A DNA stretch of 64,000 bases from Paenibacillus arenosi (GTDB lineage: Bacteria > Bacillota > Bacilli > Paenibacillales > Paenibacillaceae), in contig NZ_JACYTN010000020.1 of NCBI RefSeq assembly GCF_014841135.1, positions 28,870-92,869 of the forward strand. Reading direction: 5' to 3'. The stretch's first letter is position 1. Every line of letters begins with the position of its first letter. The position numbers and the translations under genes were made by a program. The notes under the pieces were generated by a model. The model was not told the DNA's origin. It saw only the letters and a program-made list of their open reading frames with translations, and made no database searches. Below are positions 34,591-42,535 of this stretch, in pieces.

Positions 34591-35796
34591 CTATACTGGC
34601 TTCCCGGTAAGACGCTGATATAAGTGAAACATATCGTGATTGTATCGTGCCAAAGACCACTGATGCATACCGACATGTTGAGCATGCTGTCCGAGCTGAA
34701 CTCTTTGCGTATCATACTGTAGCAAATGGTGCAAATGACGAAATAAAGAATCACTGTCGTTTGCAGGGACGACGACCCCTGTTGCCCCATGTTGAACCAT
34801 TTCTGGTAATCCGCTCGCCGAGGAGACGATAACAGCACAGCCAGCAATTTGCGCCTCAATAACAGAGAGTGGTTGATTATCTTGCAAACTAGGCTGCACA
34901 TAAATATCAGTCAATGCCATGAAGCGAGGGACGTCGGAACGAGCTCCCCAAAACACGACATCAGAGCCTAATCCGAGTGATTCGGCTTGTTGTATATACT
35001 CACTTTTGTTATCGCCTTCACCAATAAGCCAACACACCCAGTCCTGCCTAATTTGTTTTAACGTAGACAAGGCGTTAAGCAATACTTGAATCCCTTTGAG
35101 GTGAACGAAGCGGCCTGCATAGGTAATGACTTTTTTATAGGGAGGTACAACAGCCTCATTAGGCACATGCATCTGGGCGTGGAAGCGCGCCGTATCGATT
35201 CCATATGGAAATACACTTATATGGGTTTCTGGCACCTGATAATCTTGGCCTAATATTCGCTTCAGCCAGCTGGAGGCGGCCAGTGCATGATTGGCGGATA
35301 GGATGCCTCTTTTTTCTAGCGAGGAATAGTAAGTATAGAGTAGATCAAAGTTGCTGCTCGGCAAAGCATGTGAGTCGATAAGCAGCTTAATCTCGCCAAG
35401 TAGTGATCCGTGTGGGTTAACTAAGAGCGGGACATGCGGGGGCTTTACTCGAGCGATAGAGCGGGCGGAAATGGCGTCGTGCGTATGAATGAGGTCGTAC
35501 TGACCTAGGTTTAGTGTAGATGCAGTGAGCTCCATAATTAAGCGATCTACTTCAGTATGATAGACGACAGCGTTGGCACTGAGGGGCGTATGATTCAAAT
35601 GAGTTTCGATCAACGGTGAATAATGGGACTTGATGAAGCGGCGCTGCTGATTGACAAGATGATAGTAATGAACATTGTTGCCGAAAATGTCTACCTCATG
35701 GCCTCTAGCCCGAAGATCATGTGCTAGTCGCTCCATTAGGGGCCATACACCGCCGAGGTGGGGAATTTCCCAATATGTTGCAAGTAGTATTTTCAT
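34591..35796 (-). CDS. GT4 glycosyltransferase
   Basis: 401 residues, GT-B fold family 4: KILLATYWEIPHLGGVWPLMERLAHDL at the start (written here in two parts in the protein, nucleotide-independent acceptor half), LIHTHDAISA, then VITYAGRFVHLKGIQVLL, LIGEGDNKSEYIQ, FWGARSDVPRFMA and PSLQDNQPLSVIEAQIAGC with the donor-binding E(x7)E-like motif. AGGGGGG lies about 7 nt before ATG 35796; a longer frame upstream has no ribosome site. It has no basic tail. It is divergent from the small gene at 35991, sharing a short regulatory gap with a perfect dyad. Confidence 0.85.
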   Translation of the reverse strand: MKILLATYWEIPHLGGVWPLMERLAHDLRARGHEVDIFGNNVHYYHLVNQQRRFIKSHYSPLIETHLNHTPLSANAVVYHTEVDRLIMELTASTLNLGQYDLIHTHDAISARSIARVKPPHVPLLVNPHGSLLGEIKLLIDSHALPSSNFDLLYTYYSSLEKRGILSANHALAASSWLKRILGQDYQVPETHISVFPYGIDTARFHAQMHVPNEAVVPPYKKVITYAGRFVHLKGIQVLLNALSTLKQIRQDWVCWLIGEGDNKSEYIQQAESLGLGSDVVFWGARSDVPRFMALTDIYVQPSLQDNQPLSVIEAQIAGCAVIVSSASGLPEMVQHGATGVVVPANDSDSLFRHLHHLLQYDTQRVQLGQHAQHVGMHQWSLARYNHDMFHLYQRLTGKPV

Positions 35797-35935
35797 TCGC
35801 AACCCCCCTACTGTCATCGTTAGATGCTCTAATATATGGGGAGCGCAGCAAAGTTGTATAGGCAGTCCACCTAGATAAGCTGTGAAATGGACGGAGAATG
35901 AAATAGGAGTACGTTGCCAATCGGGTAGTGCTAGC

Positions 35936-35953
35936 ATATCGTAATCACGATAT
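35936..35953. promoter_or_regulatory. Perfect dyad between divergent glycan genes
   Basis: ATATCGT and ACGATAT (35936-35942, 35947-35953) with a 4-bp spacer. The forward strand also reads CATATCGTA (35935-35943), the same nonamer as at 12050-12058 and a fit to the sigma-K -10 pattern. It may be an operator serving both directions. Confidence 0.35.
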
Positions 35954-35990
35954 CGCTAATGAAAGTTGAAAATAGCGAGGAGAAGATACT

Positions 35991-36347
35991 ATGAGCGTAT
36001 ATTACTCGCAACAAATTGATAATGTTGAGCGGAACGGAAAAGCTCCCTATGACAAAATTACGTTGTTTGTCCGCAATCAATGCCCCCAGCAGTCAAACTT
36101 ACTAGTCAGGCTTACGGCAAACGATGCCGTGTTTGCACAACATCTTCACCGATTAATGCCTGCGGGCTTCCCTAATGCTGAAGTGCAGTTATCTGATATT
36201 CGGCTTCTAGGTGGAAAAATTGTCGTTCAACTCTACACGACGATTTCGGGTCGTCATCCATTAGATATTATTCTTCGTGTGTACAACCGTAGGGGACACA
36301 TCATTCATGAATGGGGAATGTTGTCATTTGCGGAGATTACAAGTTAA
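35991..36347 (+). CDS. Protein of unknown function
   Basis: 118 residues, start ATG with GAGGAGAAG upstream. The sequence suggests an alternating beta-sheet fold (DKITLFVRNQ, NLLVRLTAND, EVQLSDIRLLGGKIVVQLY, IILRVYNRRGHIIHEWG). No signal peptide or membrane span and no recognised motif. It precedes a GalE-like gene by 57 nt, so it probably belongs to the same transcript and to surface glycan formation, but nothing more can be said. Confidence 0.65.
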   Translation: MSVYYSQQIDNVERNGKAPYDKITLFVRNQCPQQSNLLVRLTANDAVFAQHLHRLMPAGFPNAEVQLSDIRLLGGKIVVQLYTTISGRHPLDIILRVYNRRGHIIHEWGMLSFAEITS

Positions 36348-36404
36348 TATGAGCAAAGGAAGCAGCAAATCAATTCATGTATCCCTCATAGGAAGGAAAG
36401 TGGC

Positions 36405-37331
36405 ATGATGCGTATTATTGTTACCGGAGGGGCTGGATTTATCGGGTCTCACGTTGTGGAAGATTTGATATCCAATGGCCACGAAGTACATGTACTAGAC
36501 AATTTTAGTACGGGCAGTCGCGATTGGCTTCACCCTTCAGCTCTTATACATGCTGGTGATATTCGCCGACGTGCTGTAGTGTCGCTTATACATTCTATAC
36601 AGCCAGACGTAATTGTACATTTAGCGGCTCAAGCCGATGTGAAGCAGTCTCAGGAAAATCCGTATGACGATTTAGCTGTAAATGCAAGCGGTACGATTCG
36701 ATTGTTGCAGGCTTGCACTTCTTTAAAAAACACTCACTTCATCTTTGCATCCACTTCTGCCATATATGGCGATCAATCCCATACAACGATTACCGAAAAC
36801 GATTCTCTTCAACCAAGCTCATGCTATGGGTTATCCAAATGGACAGCTGAACAATACATTCGCTTATTTTCACAGCAATATGAACTTCGATCCTCCATCC
36901 TTCGATTTGCCAATGTATATGGACCTCGACAAACGCCGAAAGGGGAAGGTGGAGTCATTGCACTATTCACTGATCGTATTTTGCACAATAAGCCGCTCCT
37001 TATTCATGGAGACGGGGAGCAAACCAGGGATTTTATTTATGTAAAAGATGTGTCAGGTGCTATCCAATCTGTTGCTGAGTATCACTTGTATGATACGTTC
37101 AATGTTAGTACAGGCAAATCGGTTTCCATTAACGAGCTGAGCCTTATTTATGAACAATTGTCAGGTAGAAACATTGAGCGGCAATGGGGAGAAAAGCGAA
37201 TTGGTGATATACGACATAGCTGTCTAAGTGCAAATAAGCTCCAGCAGCTTTCTACTTGGCGGCCCAGCTATTCCTTACATCAAGGGCTGGCATTAACATG
37301 GCAGTATGCTGCCGCATTTCAATCTGTCTAG
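36405..37331 (+). CDS. NAD-dependent epimerase/dehydratase, GalE-like
   Basis: 308 residues, extended SDR: RIIVTGGAGFIGSHVVEDL, VHVLDNFSTGSRDWL, HLAAQADVKQSQENP, FASTSAIYGDQ, SSCYGLSKWTAEQY with YxxxK, FANVYGPRQTPKGEGGVIALF, and GDGEQTRDFIYVKDV. It most resembles UDP-glucose/UDP-GlcNAc 4-epimerases, which interconvert gluco and galacto forms of sugar nucleotides in the cytoplasm. The start is ATG 36405 or 36408. It likely supplies a donor to the flanking GT4 enzymes. Confidence 0.85.
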   Translation: MMRIIVTGGAGFIGSHVVEDLISNGHEVHVLDNFSTGSRDWLHPSALIHAGDIRRRAVVSLIHSIQPDVIVHLAAQADVKQSQENPYDDLAVNASGTIRLLQACTSLKNTHFIFASTSAIYGDQSHTTITENDSLQPSSCYGLSKWTAEQYIRLFSQQYELRSSILRFANVYGPRQTPKGEGGVIALFTDRILHNKPLLIHGDGEQTRDFIYVKDVSGAIQSVAEYHLYDTFNVSTGKSVSINELSLIYEQLSGRNIERQWGEKRIGDIRHSCLSANKLQQLSTWRPSYSLHQGLALTWQYAAAFQSV

Positions 37332-37359
37332 CTGTATCGTATACAATAAAAAAAACTAA

Positions 37360-37404
37360 AAACATCCAATCCTATGGATGAAACGAACGTAGGATTGGAT
37401 GTTT
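37360..37404. terminator. Bidirectional terminator between converging genes
   Basis: Perfect 15-bp arms AAACATCCAATCCTA and TAGGATTGGATGTTT (37360-37374, 37390-37404). It lies between the GalE-like gene and the convergent GT4 gene, with A-rich and T-rich flanks. Confidence 0.85.
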
Positions 37405-37406
37405 GT

Positions 37407-38495
37407 TTATTTACGCTTGTTGTGTGTGAGGACAAGCACCTGATTCACCATATTAAGAAAATCAGCTTGATATTTGCTTGGTGAAAATTGATTTTTGATA
37501 TGATAAACTCCTTGTTCTCGTATAGAAGCTCGTAAAGCTTGATCGGAAATAAGTGAGCGCCCCTCTTGGACAGCCTGTTCAATGTAGCCGAAAGGATAAA
37601 ATTTCCCGGTAATATTATGTGTAATAAATGCGCGTACACCATCTGAATCTGTACTGAGAACAGGGCAGCGGCAGCTCATTGCTTCAGCAACTGCATAGCC
37701 GAATCCCTCGGCTTGGGATGTAGAGAGTAGGAATCCTCCTGAGTCACCGATCATCGAATAGTAATCTGACATATGAGCGTGAGGCACACGATCACGAATC
37801 GTCAAAATATTTTGCAAGTTCAATTTTTGAATGAAGGGCTCGAATTGTTGCCGATCCTCTTCCGTATATATTGTCGAATCGTAAAACATCCATAATCGGA
37901 CATTGGGCATATAATAATGCATCCAATAGCCAATTTCTAAAAAGTGCTTCCAGTTCTTATTTGCTTCTAATCTCCCTACCCAAGCAATAATAGGGTTGGG
38001 TACAGGTGGATTGTATTTATAATGAATCGTATCCGTGTTGACTACATTTGGGAAGGAGTATTGTGGGAGCCATGGACAGTACTTGCGAAACAATTGGATA
38101 AGGTGAGCTGTTTTGGGGAGATGAACACCAGCAGCGTATTGTCTTAAGTAGGGAGCCGCTTCCTTTACGGTTTGTTCTGCAAGGCTAATATGGCCGAGTC
38201 CCTGTGCTTCATAAAGAATAGGACCTCTGTATCCAAGTCTACGAAGTCGCTCCAGCATTAAATAATCTGAAGAAACGATAATAAGCTGATAACGGTGAGT
38301 ACGAATAAGTTGTGAGATATCCTCGTCAAACGATGTCGTGTACATAGGAATGGAGGTCGGGTTACGGATAACGCTCCCTGGGGTCGTATAGAGGAGATGA
38401 CCTTCGATGCCTACTTGTTTGAGTACTTGACAGCGCTGGCGATTGAGCGTATCAATTCCTCCGCTTGGCACATAGAACGTGAACAGAATTTTCAA
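37407..38495 (-). CDS. GT4 glycosyltransferase
   Basis: 362 residues. GT-B features: LKILFTFYVPSGGIDTLNRQ, ILYEAQGLGHISL, PIIAWVGRLEANKNWKHFLEI, LWMFYDSTIY, and STSQAEGFGYAVAEAMSCRC with the E(x7)E donor motif. A GGAGG 8-9 nt upstream selects the TTG at 38495; the frame upstream of it (14 residues) has no ribosome site. It is a lone reverse-strand gene convergent with the GalE-like gene. The start of a divergent sporulation lipoprotein gene is 273 bp away. Confidence 0.85.
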   Translation of the reverse strand: MKILFTFYVPSGGIDTLNRQRCQVLKQVGIEGHLLYTTPGSVIRNPTSIPMYTTSFDEDISQLIRTHRYQLIIVSSDYLMLERLRRLGYRGPILYEAQGLGHISLAEQTVKEAAPYLRQYAAGVHLPKTAHLIQLFRKYCPWLPQYSFPNVVNTDTIHYKYNPPVPNPIIAWVGRLEANKNWKHFLEIGYWMHYYMPNVRLWMFYDSTIYTEEDRQQFEPFIQKLNLQNILTIRDRVPHAHMSDYYSMIGDSGGFLLSTSQAEGFGYAVAEAMSCRCPVLSTDSDGVRAFITHNITGKFYPFGYIEQAVQEGRSLISDQALRASIREQGVYHIKNQFSPSKYQADFLNMVNQVLVLTHNKRK

Positions 38496-38690
38496 TCTTA
38501 TTCGCCTCCAGCGATGTAGGGTGAATGCCTTCAAATGCTTGTTACCATTGTATGTATGTCAGCTCTTTCCCGTGTGGGCAAGTTGTCCTTGCTTTACAGT
38601 CATTTAGAAGCTGGTGCATGGCAGTATTGGACATCCTTTAGCGATATGCAGTTGTAAGTGATGCAGTAGTTCAATACCAACTTTTTATTA

Positions 38691-38720
38691 GCATTTGCAG
38701 CGTGCCTGATGAGCATGATA
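38691..38720 (+). promoter_or_regulatory. Candidate sigma-G promoter for the YhcN-like gene
   Basis: GCATTT (38691-38696) and CATGATA (38714-38720), 17 bp apart, resemble the forespore sigma-G pattern (GHATR, CATNHTA) with one mismatch. In B. subtilis yhcN is a forespore gene, which agrees. Confidence 0.4.
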
Positions 38721-38768
38721 ACAGATGGCGGCATCTTATCAATACTCATCATAAGGAGGAACACGTTC

Positions 38769-39482
38769 ATGCGTATGAAGGCAGCGCTACTGACAATGAC
38801 AGCAGCAATGGTCATGATGACAGGTTTGACGGGATGTTACAATAACGGAACAACGACAAAAGGTGCGTACCCGAATACGACGTCTAATTACCAAAATGGA
38901 ATGGCTCCATATGGGACATCAGGTACAAATGGATACGGTTATCCTAATGGATATGGCACTCCATATAATACGGATGGCAATTATTATCGTAATTACAATA
39001 ATTACAATCGCAATGATGGCATAAGTGGCTACGGCTACAATGGTTATAACCATGGCTATCGAAGCAACAATACGAATCGTAACATGCCGTATACGGGTCA
39101 AAACATGAGTTTGAGCCAAAAAGCGGCTGATAAGGTAGCTGCGATTCCGGGTGTTCATCGTGCTTACGTTGTACAAAGCAACGACAGTGCTTATGTCGCG
39201 GTGACAACCGCTTCTACGCATAGGAATGGTAGCGTAAATAAAGCGAACACAGGGAACAAAGCACTGTCTAAAGATTTGAAATCGAAAATTGCGCATGAAG
39301 TGAAAAAAGCGTCTCCCAACGTCAAAAATGTATATGTGTCAGAAGATCCGAACTTTGTAGATCGTATGTCTCAATATGCGGAGCATGTAAAAGCGGGCCA
39401 TCCGTTCCAAGGCTTTGCGGTAGAGTTCAATGAGATGACGAGACGGATCTTCCCAACAAATGCAGGGCATGCTGTAAAATAG
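38769..39482 (+). CDS. YhcN/YlaJ-family sporulation lipoprotein
   Basis: 237 residues. Signal peptide with lipobox MVMMTGLTGC, Cys about residue 21. Residues ~25-115 are a Tyr/Asn/Gly-rich low-complexity segment (GYGYPNGYGTPYNT and similar). The C-terminal ~125 residues are the YhcN/YlaJ domain: SLSQKAADKVAAIPGVHRAYV, SDSAYVAVTT-like strand, HEVKKASPNVKNVYVSEDPN. Such lipoproteins sit on the inner spore membrane and help germination or outgrowth. AAGGAGG precedes ATG 38769 by about 10 nt; an earlier in-frame ATG at 38709 would spoil the signal peptide. Confidence 0.85.
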   Translation: MRMKAALLTMTAAMVMMTGLTGCYNNGTTTKGAYPNTTSNYQNGMAPYGTSGTNGYGYPNGYGTPYNTDGNYYRNYNNYNRNDGISGYGYNGYNHGYRSNNTNRNMPYTGQNMSLSQKAADKVAAIPGVHRAYVVQSNDSAYVAVTTASTHRNGSVNKANTGNKALSKDLKSKIAHEVKKASPNVKNVYVSEDPNFVDRMSQYAEHVKAGHPFQGFAVEFNEMTRRIFPTNAGHAVK

Positions 39483-39500
39483 TATAATGTAACCTTTAAC

Positions 39501-39577
39501 TGGGCTGTTGTCGATGAGTCGTTATCAAGAGTACAAGCTACTTTGGTAACGGAGCTCAAGACACAGCCCATTTTTTC
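39501..39577 (+). terminator. Terminator after the YhcN-like gene
   Basis: TGGGCTGT (39501-39508) pairs with ACAGCCCA (39563-39570), followed by TTTTTT; the long loop folds further through a CGTTATCAA / TTTGGTAACG stem. Confidence 0.8.
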
Positions 39578-39587
39578 TGTGCTCAGC

Positions 39588-39615
39588 ACCAAGTGTAAGT
39601 GCCCTTCATACTATA
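39588..39615 (+). promoter_or_regulatory. Candidate sigma-K promoter of gerE
   Basis: AC (39588-39589), 17-nt spacer, then CATACTATA (39607-39615), a full match to CATANNNTA, 62 nt before the gerE start. gerE is transcribed by sigma-K in B. subtilis. Confidence 0.6.
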
Positions 39616-39677
39616 ACTTTGACTGTATCCCTTAACCTTGTTAAATCTACAAAAACTCGGGCAAGGAGGGGTGACAC

Positions 39678-39902
39678 TTGAAGGGCAGCGATCACAAGAG
39701 CAAATTCCTTTTAACCAACCGTGAACGTGAAGTCTTTGAATTGCTCGTACAAGACAAGACGACCCGTGACATCGCGCAGCAGCTATTCATAAGCGAGAAA
39801 ACGGTTCGAAACCACATCTCGAATGTGATGCAGAAGCTAAATGTTAAAGGTCGTTCACAAGCGGTTGTCCAGCTAATTAAGCTTGGGGAGTTAAAAATCT
39901 GA
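39678..39902 (+). CDS. gerE: GerE, late mother-cell sporulation regulator
   Basis: 74 residues, the exact size of GerE, made only of a LuxR-type helix-turn-helix: LLTNREREVFELLVQDKTT, IAQQLFISEKTVRNHISNVM, GRSQAVVQLIKLGEL. Very close to the B. subtilis protein as I know it. It binds DNA as a dimer and, with sigma-K, activates or represses late coat and crust genes, including cge genes. TTG start with AAGGAGGGG 8 nt upstream. Its presence a few kb from glycosyltransferases and the YhcN lipoprotein supports spore-time control of the region. Confidence 0.95.
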   Translation: MKGSDHKSKFLLTNREREVFELLVQDKTTRDIAQQLFISEKTVRNHISNVMQKLNVKGRSQAVVQLIKLGELKI

Positions 39903-40022
39903 TAGCAGTTCACGCCCTTATCGTTTAACCTTTGTAATCTTGCCTTTACTGTCACCTACGGTAAGCAGGAATAGAAGGTTATGGGATGAGCAAGTTCAAG
40001 CAGCTTGCATCAGATATACTTG

Positions 40023-40074
40023 AGCGTCCGACACAGTGCTTTACAGGTACTGGCGGGGACGCTTTATTTTTTTG
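40023..40074 (+). terminator. Terminator downstream of gerE
   Basis: AGCGTCC (40023-40029) and GGACGCT (40057-40063) followed by TTATTTTTTT. The remaining part of 39903-40177 is AT-rich and has no gene. Confidence 0.75.
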
Positions 40075-40177
40075 TATTTCAAGTGAAAAATTTAAAAAAT
40101 ATATTTTTTAATTTGGTAATTTGTGTTATATTGATTTGGGGTAAACACAAAAATTTTAGCAATAAAGAGGAGCGGTT

Positions 40178-41650
40178 ATGAAGAGAATGTGGGGTAACTT
40201 TTCAGAACGAGGCAGAGGAAAAGGTGAAAATAAGTTCTATGTAAAAACGATAGCGTTGCTTCTTGTTGTCGCTATCTTATTGCCTCATCAATATGTTATG
40301 GCATCAGGAGCTTCCTGTGGAAATGGATGCAGTACCTATGACATCGTCCTTATAGGCAGTGAAGTAGAAGGAATGATGCTGGCAAAGGCAGCGCATAAGA
40401 ACGGCTTAAAAGTACTTGTACTTGATCCAAGAGAGAAGCCGGGCGGTCAGCTTATTCAGGGACAGATGCAAGTGTTGGATGAACCGAATGATAAGCGTAA
40501 ACGTAGTCTCGTACAAGGTGAGATGAAGAAATTATACGATGGCTACAAATCTAAAAACATTCGTACACATGAACAATTTACAAGATATTATAATCAGCTA
40601 ATTAAAGGGATACCTTTAAGAAGTGGAATTACAATTAAAAAAGTCAGCATGGGTAAAAGGGATAAGTTAAAGACGGTTGATTCAATTACATACATAGCTA
40701 AAGATAAAAAGACTTATACGGTCAAAGCGGACTATTGGGTAGAAAACACGGACCACAATGCATTGACTGGTAAATTGGGAGTTAAGCGAATTCCCGGTGT
40801 CGAAACGGTGTATAAAAGTAAAAAGCCGGATTATATGGCAGCAACGTTAATGCTTAAATTTAAAAATGTGAATTGGCCCAAACTGCATCAAGCGGTGCTC
40901 AAGGACTATCCATTAACGAATGTAGCCAAAAAGTACGGTCCAGGTACATATGTAGATTGGAATTATGCGACAGGTTTTAGTAATGTTACCGCTAAATTCA
41001 AGCCTAACGATTCTCAACTGATGCTGAGAGGGCTTAACACGACATACCAGTTAAATGGAAAAGTAATCATGAATGCCTTTTTAATATTTGATGTTGATCC
41101 AGCTAATCCAGAGTCAGTACGTAAAGCACGAGAAAAGGCAATTAAAGAAGCACCAAGAGTGCTGCAATTTTTGAAGAAAAACATCCCTGGATACGAACAT
41201 GCACAATTAGATGGGTTCCCGGATTATTTATATATCCGTGATTATAATCGATTTGAAACCGACTATATCATTAATTATGAAGATGTTATGTCTGGCAAAA
41301 TGTTCTGGGATAATGTAAGTATTGGCAGTTACCCTGTTGATTTGCAAGGCACGAAATCCGTCCCTAAAGGCATTACATTGGGCAAACCAGATCGTTACGG
41401 TATTCCACTTCGCTCATTTATGTTGAAGGAGTACGAGAATGTAATTGTCGCTGGAAAAAATGTTGGTGCGACTGCAACAGCATATGGAAGTGTTCGTATT
41501 ATGCCAAATACAGCATTGGCAGCAGAAACAATCGGTATTATTATCGCACGTGAAGGGAAGCATAAACGTTTGAAACAATTGACCCCTTCTGATTTCAAGC
41601 GCATTCATAAATACTTGGAATATAGCTACCGTATTAAAGTGCAAAAATAA
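40178..41650 (+). CDS. Secreted FAD-dependent oxidoreductase
   Basis: 490 residues. A basic N-terminus and hydrophobic core (IALLLVVAILLPHQYVMAS) form a signal peptide, with a likely cut after MASG/ASC or a lipid-free Ala site near residue 43. A Rossmann FAD motif follows in modified form (DIVLIGSEVEGMMLAKAA, GSEVEG instead of GxGxxG), then VLDPREKPGGQL, and near the end YENVIVAGKNVGATATAYGSVRIMP, all typical of the FAD_oxidored family. Substrate unknown. GAGGAG precedes the ATG. The gene is more A-rich than its neighbours and uses AAA/ATT codons heavily, so horizontal gain is possible. It stands alone between terminators. Confidence 0.75.
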   Translation: MKRMWGNFSERGRGKGENKFYVKTIALLLVVAILLPHQYVMASGASCGNGCSTYDIVLIGSEVEGMMLAKAAHKNGLKVLVLDPREKPGGQLIQGQMQVLDEPNDKRKRSLVQGEMKKLYDGYKSKNIRTHEQFTRYYNQLIKGIPLRSGITIKKVSMGKRDKLKTVDSITYIAKDKKTYTVKADYWVENTDHNALTGKLGVKRIPGVETVYKSKKPDYMAATLMLKFKNVNWPKLHQAVLKDYPLTNVAKKYGPGTYVDWNYATGFSNVTAKFKPNDSQLMLRGLNTTYQLNGKVIMNAFLIFDVDPANPESVRKAREKAIKEAPRVLQFLKKNIPGYEHAQLDGFPDYLYIRDYNRFETDYIINYEDVMSGKMFWDNVSIGSYPVDLQGTKSVPKGITLGKPDRYGIPLRSFMLKEYENVIVAGKNVGATATAYGSVRIMPNTALAAETIGIIIAREGKHKRLKQLTPSDFKRIHKYLEYSYRIKVQK

Positions 41651-41667
41651 ATTAATTATAAAATCCG

Positions 41668-41740
41668 AAAGATCTTTATTGCTACTCTCTCAGAGACTCC
41701 ATCGTTCTGAAGGGTAGTAGTGAAGATCTTTTCTTTTATT
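41668..41740 (+). terminator. Terminator after the FAD oxidoreductase
   Basis: AAAGATCTT...GCTACT (from 41668) pairs with AGTAGT..GAAGATCTTT (to 41732), followed by TCTTTTATTTT. Confidence 0.7.
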
Positions 41741-41757
41741 TTGATACATACGTAATG

Positions 41758-41795
41758 AAAAAAGTGACTGTCTATTAGTATACAGTCACTTTCTA
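41758..41795. terminator. Second hairpin, probably bidirectional
   Basis: AAAGTGACTGT (41761-41771) pairs with ACAGTCACTTT (41782-41792) around a 10-nt loop, flanked by A-run and T-rich ends. It may also end the convergent small gene at 41847. Confidence 0.7.
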
Positions 41796-41846
41796 TATTG
41801 AGCGGAGATTAAGTATGTATTAATCACTTTAACGGATCAACAAGAT

Positions 41847-42095
41847 TTAAAAACCCCATGTGAGCAATTGTTCATGACAATTCATCATTTTCACCAACTG
41901 TGATTTCGGATACCCGTGCTGTTTCGTCTTCTCGCTGCACATCGAGCAAGAACAATGTACTTTGCCTTTGGCGAAGCGGCCTTCATATTTGACCTGCCAT
42001 TCCAACCGAGCTGCTATTAGCTTCTTGCGTCGGATAATCCGCTTTCTTTGATGTCTAGCAAATGCTTTGTTGCGATTTTTGTTATGAGGCTTCAT
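41847..42095 (-). CDS. Small basic Cys-containing protein of unknown function
   Basis: 82 residues, starting MKPHNKNRNKAFARHQRKRI. The first ~35 residues are strongly basic; a CSCSMCSEK motif (three Cys within five residues) follows near residue 56, and a further Cys is near the end. This pattern suggests a small zinc-binding, perhaps nucleic-acid-binding protein. GGGAG lies about 9 nt before ATG 42095 and is part of a potential hairpin. A longer frame upstream lacks a ribosome site. Monocistronic by appearance. Confidence 0.65.
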   Translation of the reverse strand: MKPHNKNRNKAFARHQRKRIIRRKKLIAARLEWQVKYEGRFAKGKVHCSCSMCSEKTKQHGYPKSQLVKMMNCHEQLLTWGF

Positions 42096-42106
42096 GCCAT
42101 CACGCT

Positions 42107-42145
42107 CCCTTGGAAAGAGGCTCCGCCCGTAAAGGACACCAAGGG
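42107..42145 (-). promoter_or_regulatory. Hairpin that can cover the ribosome site of the small Cys protein
   Basis: On the reverse strand CCCTTGG (42145-42139) can pair with CCAAGGG (42113-42107), whose GGG is part of the Shine-Dalgarno of the 42095 start. The remaining sequence to 42390 is AT-rich without a gene. Confidence 0.3.
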
Positions 42146-42390
42146 AATTAGCTATTCCTCTACAGGCAGAGCGTGAGAGCGTGTGGATATAAGAATAGAA
42201 TGATAATAGGTCACCTGTTTCAATTAAAGATAGATAAAATACATATACATAAAGATTAAACTTCTTGCTACATTTGCAAGTTGTGAATATAACAATATGC
42301 AAATGATAATTACGAATATACGTTTATGTTATACGGGGCAGGGCACTTTTTGTTGCGAATTATTGAACACCATGTTTCATTTGCATATAG

Positions 42391-42459
42391 AAAAACCTTC
42401 AATACCACTAAGGGAGACAGGGCAGTCCCTAGTCTATTTCAAGTGGTATTGAAGGTTTT
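42391..42459. terminator. Long perfect inverted repeat after nagA
   Basis: AAAACCTTCAATACCACT (42392-42409) and AGTGGTATTGAAGGTTTT (42442-42459), 18-bp perfect arms around a 32-nt loop that itself can pair (AGGGA/TCCCT). It lies downstream of nagA on the reverse strand and upstream of the small Cys gene, so a bidirectional terminator is likely; the long arms are unusual for one. Confidence 0.6.
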
Positions 42460-42535
42460 ATTGTAATATAGCTCTGATCATTTAGAGTAATGCAAGAGGT
42501 GCATTATTAATGTACGTAAGCTATGCGTTTAAAAT

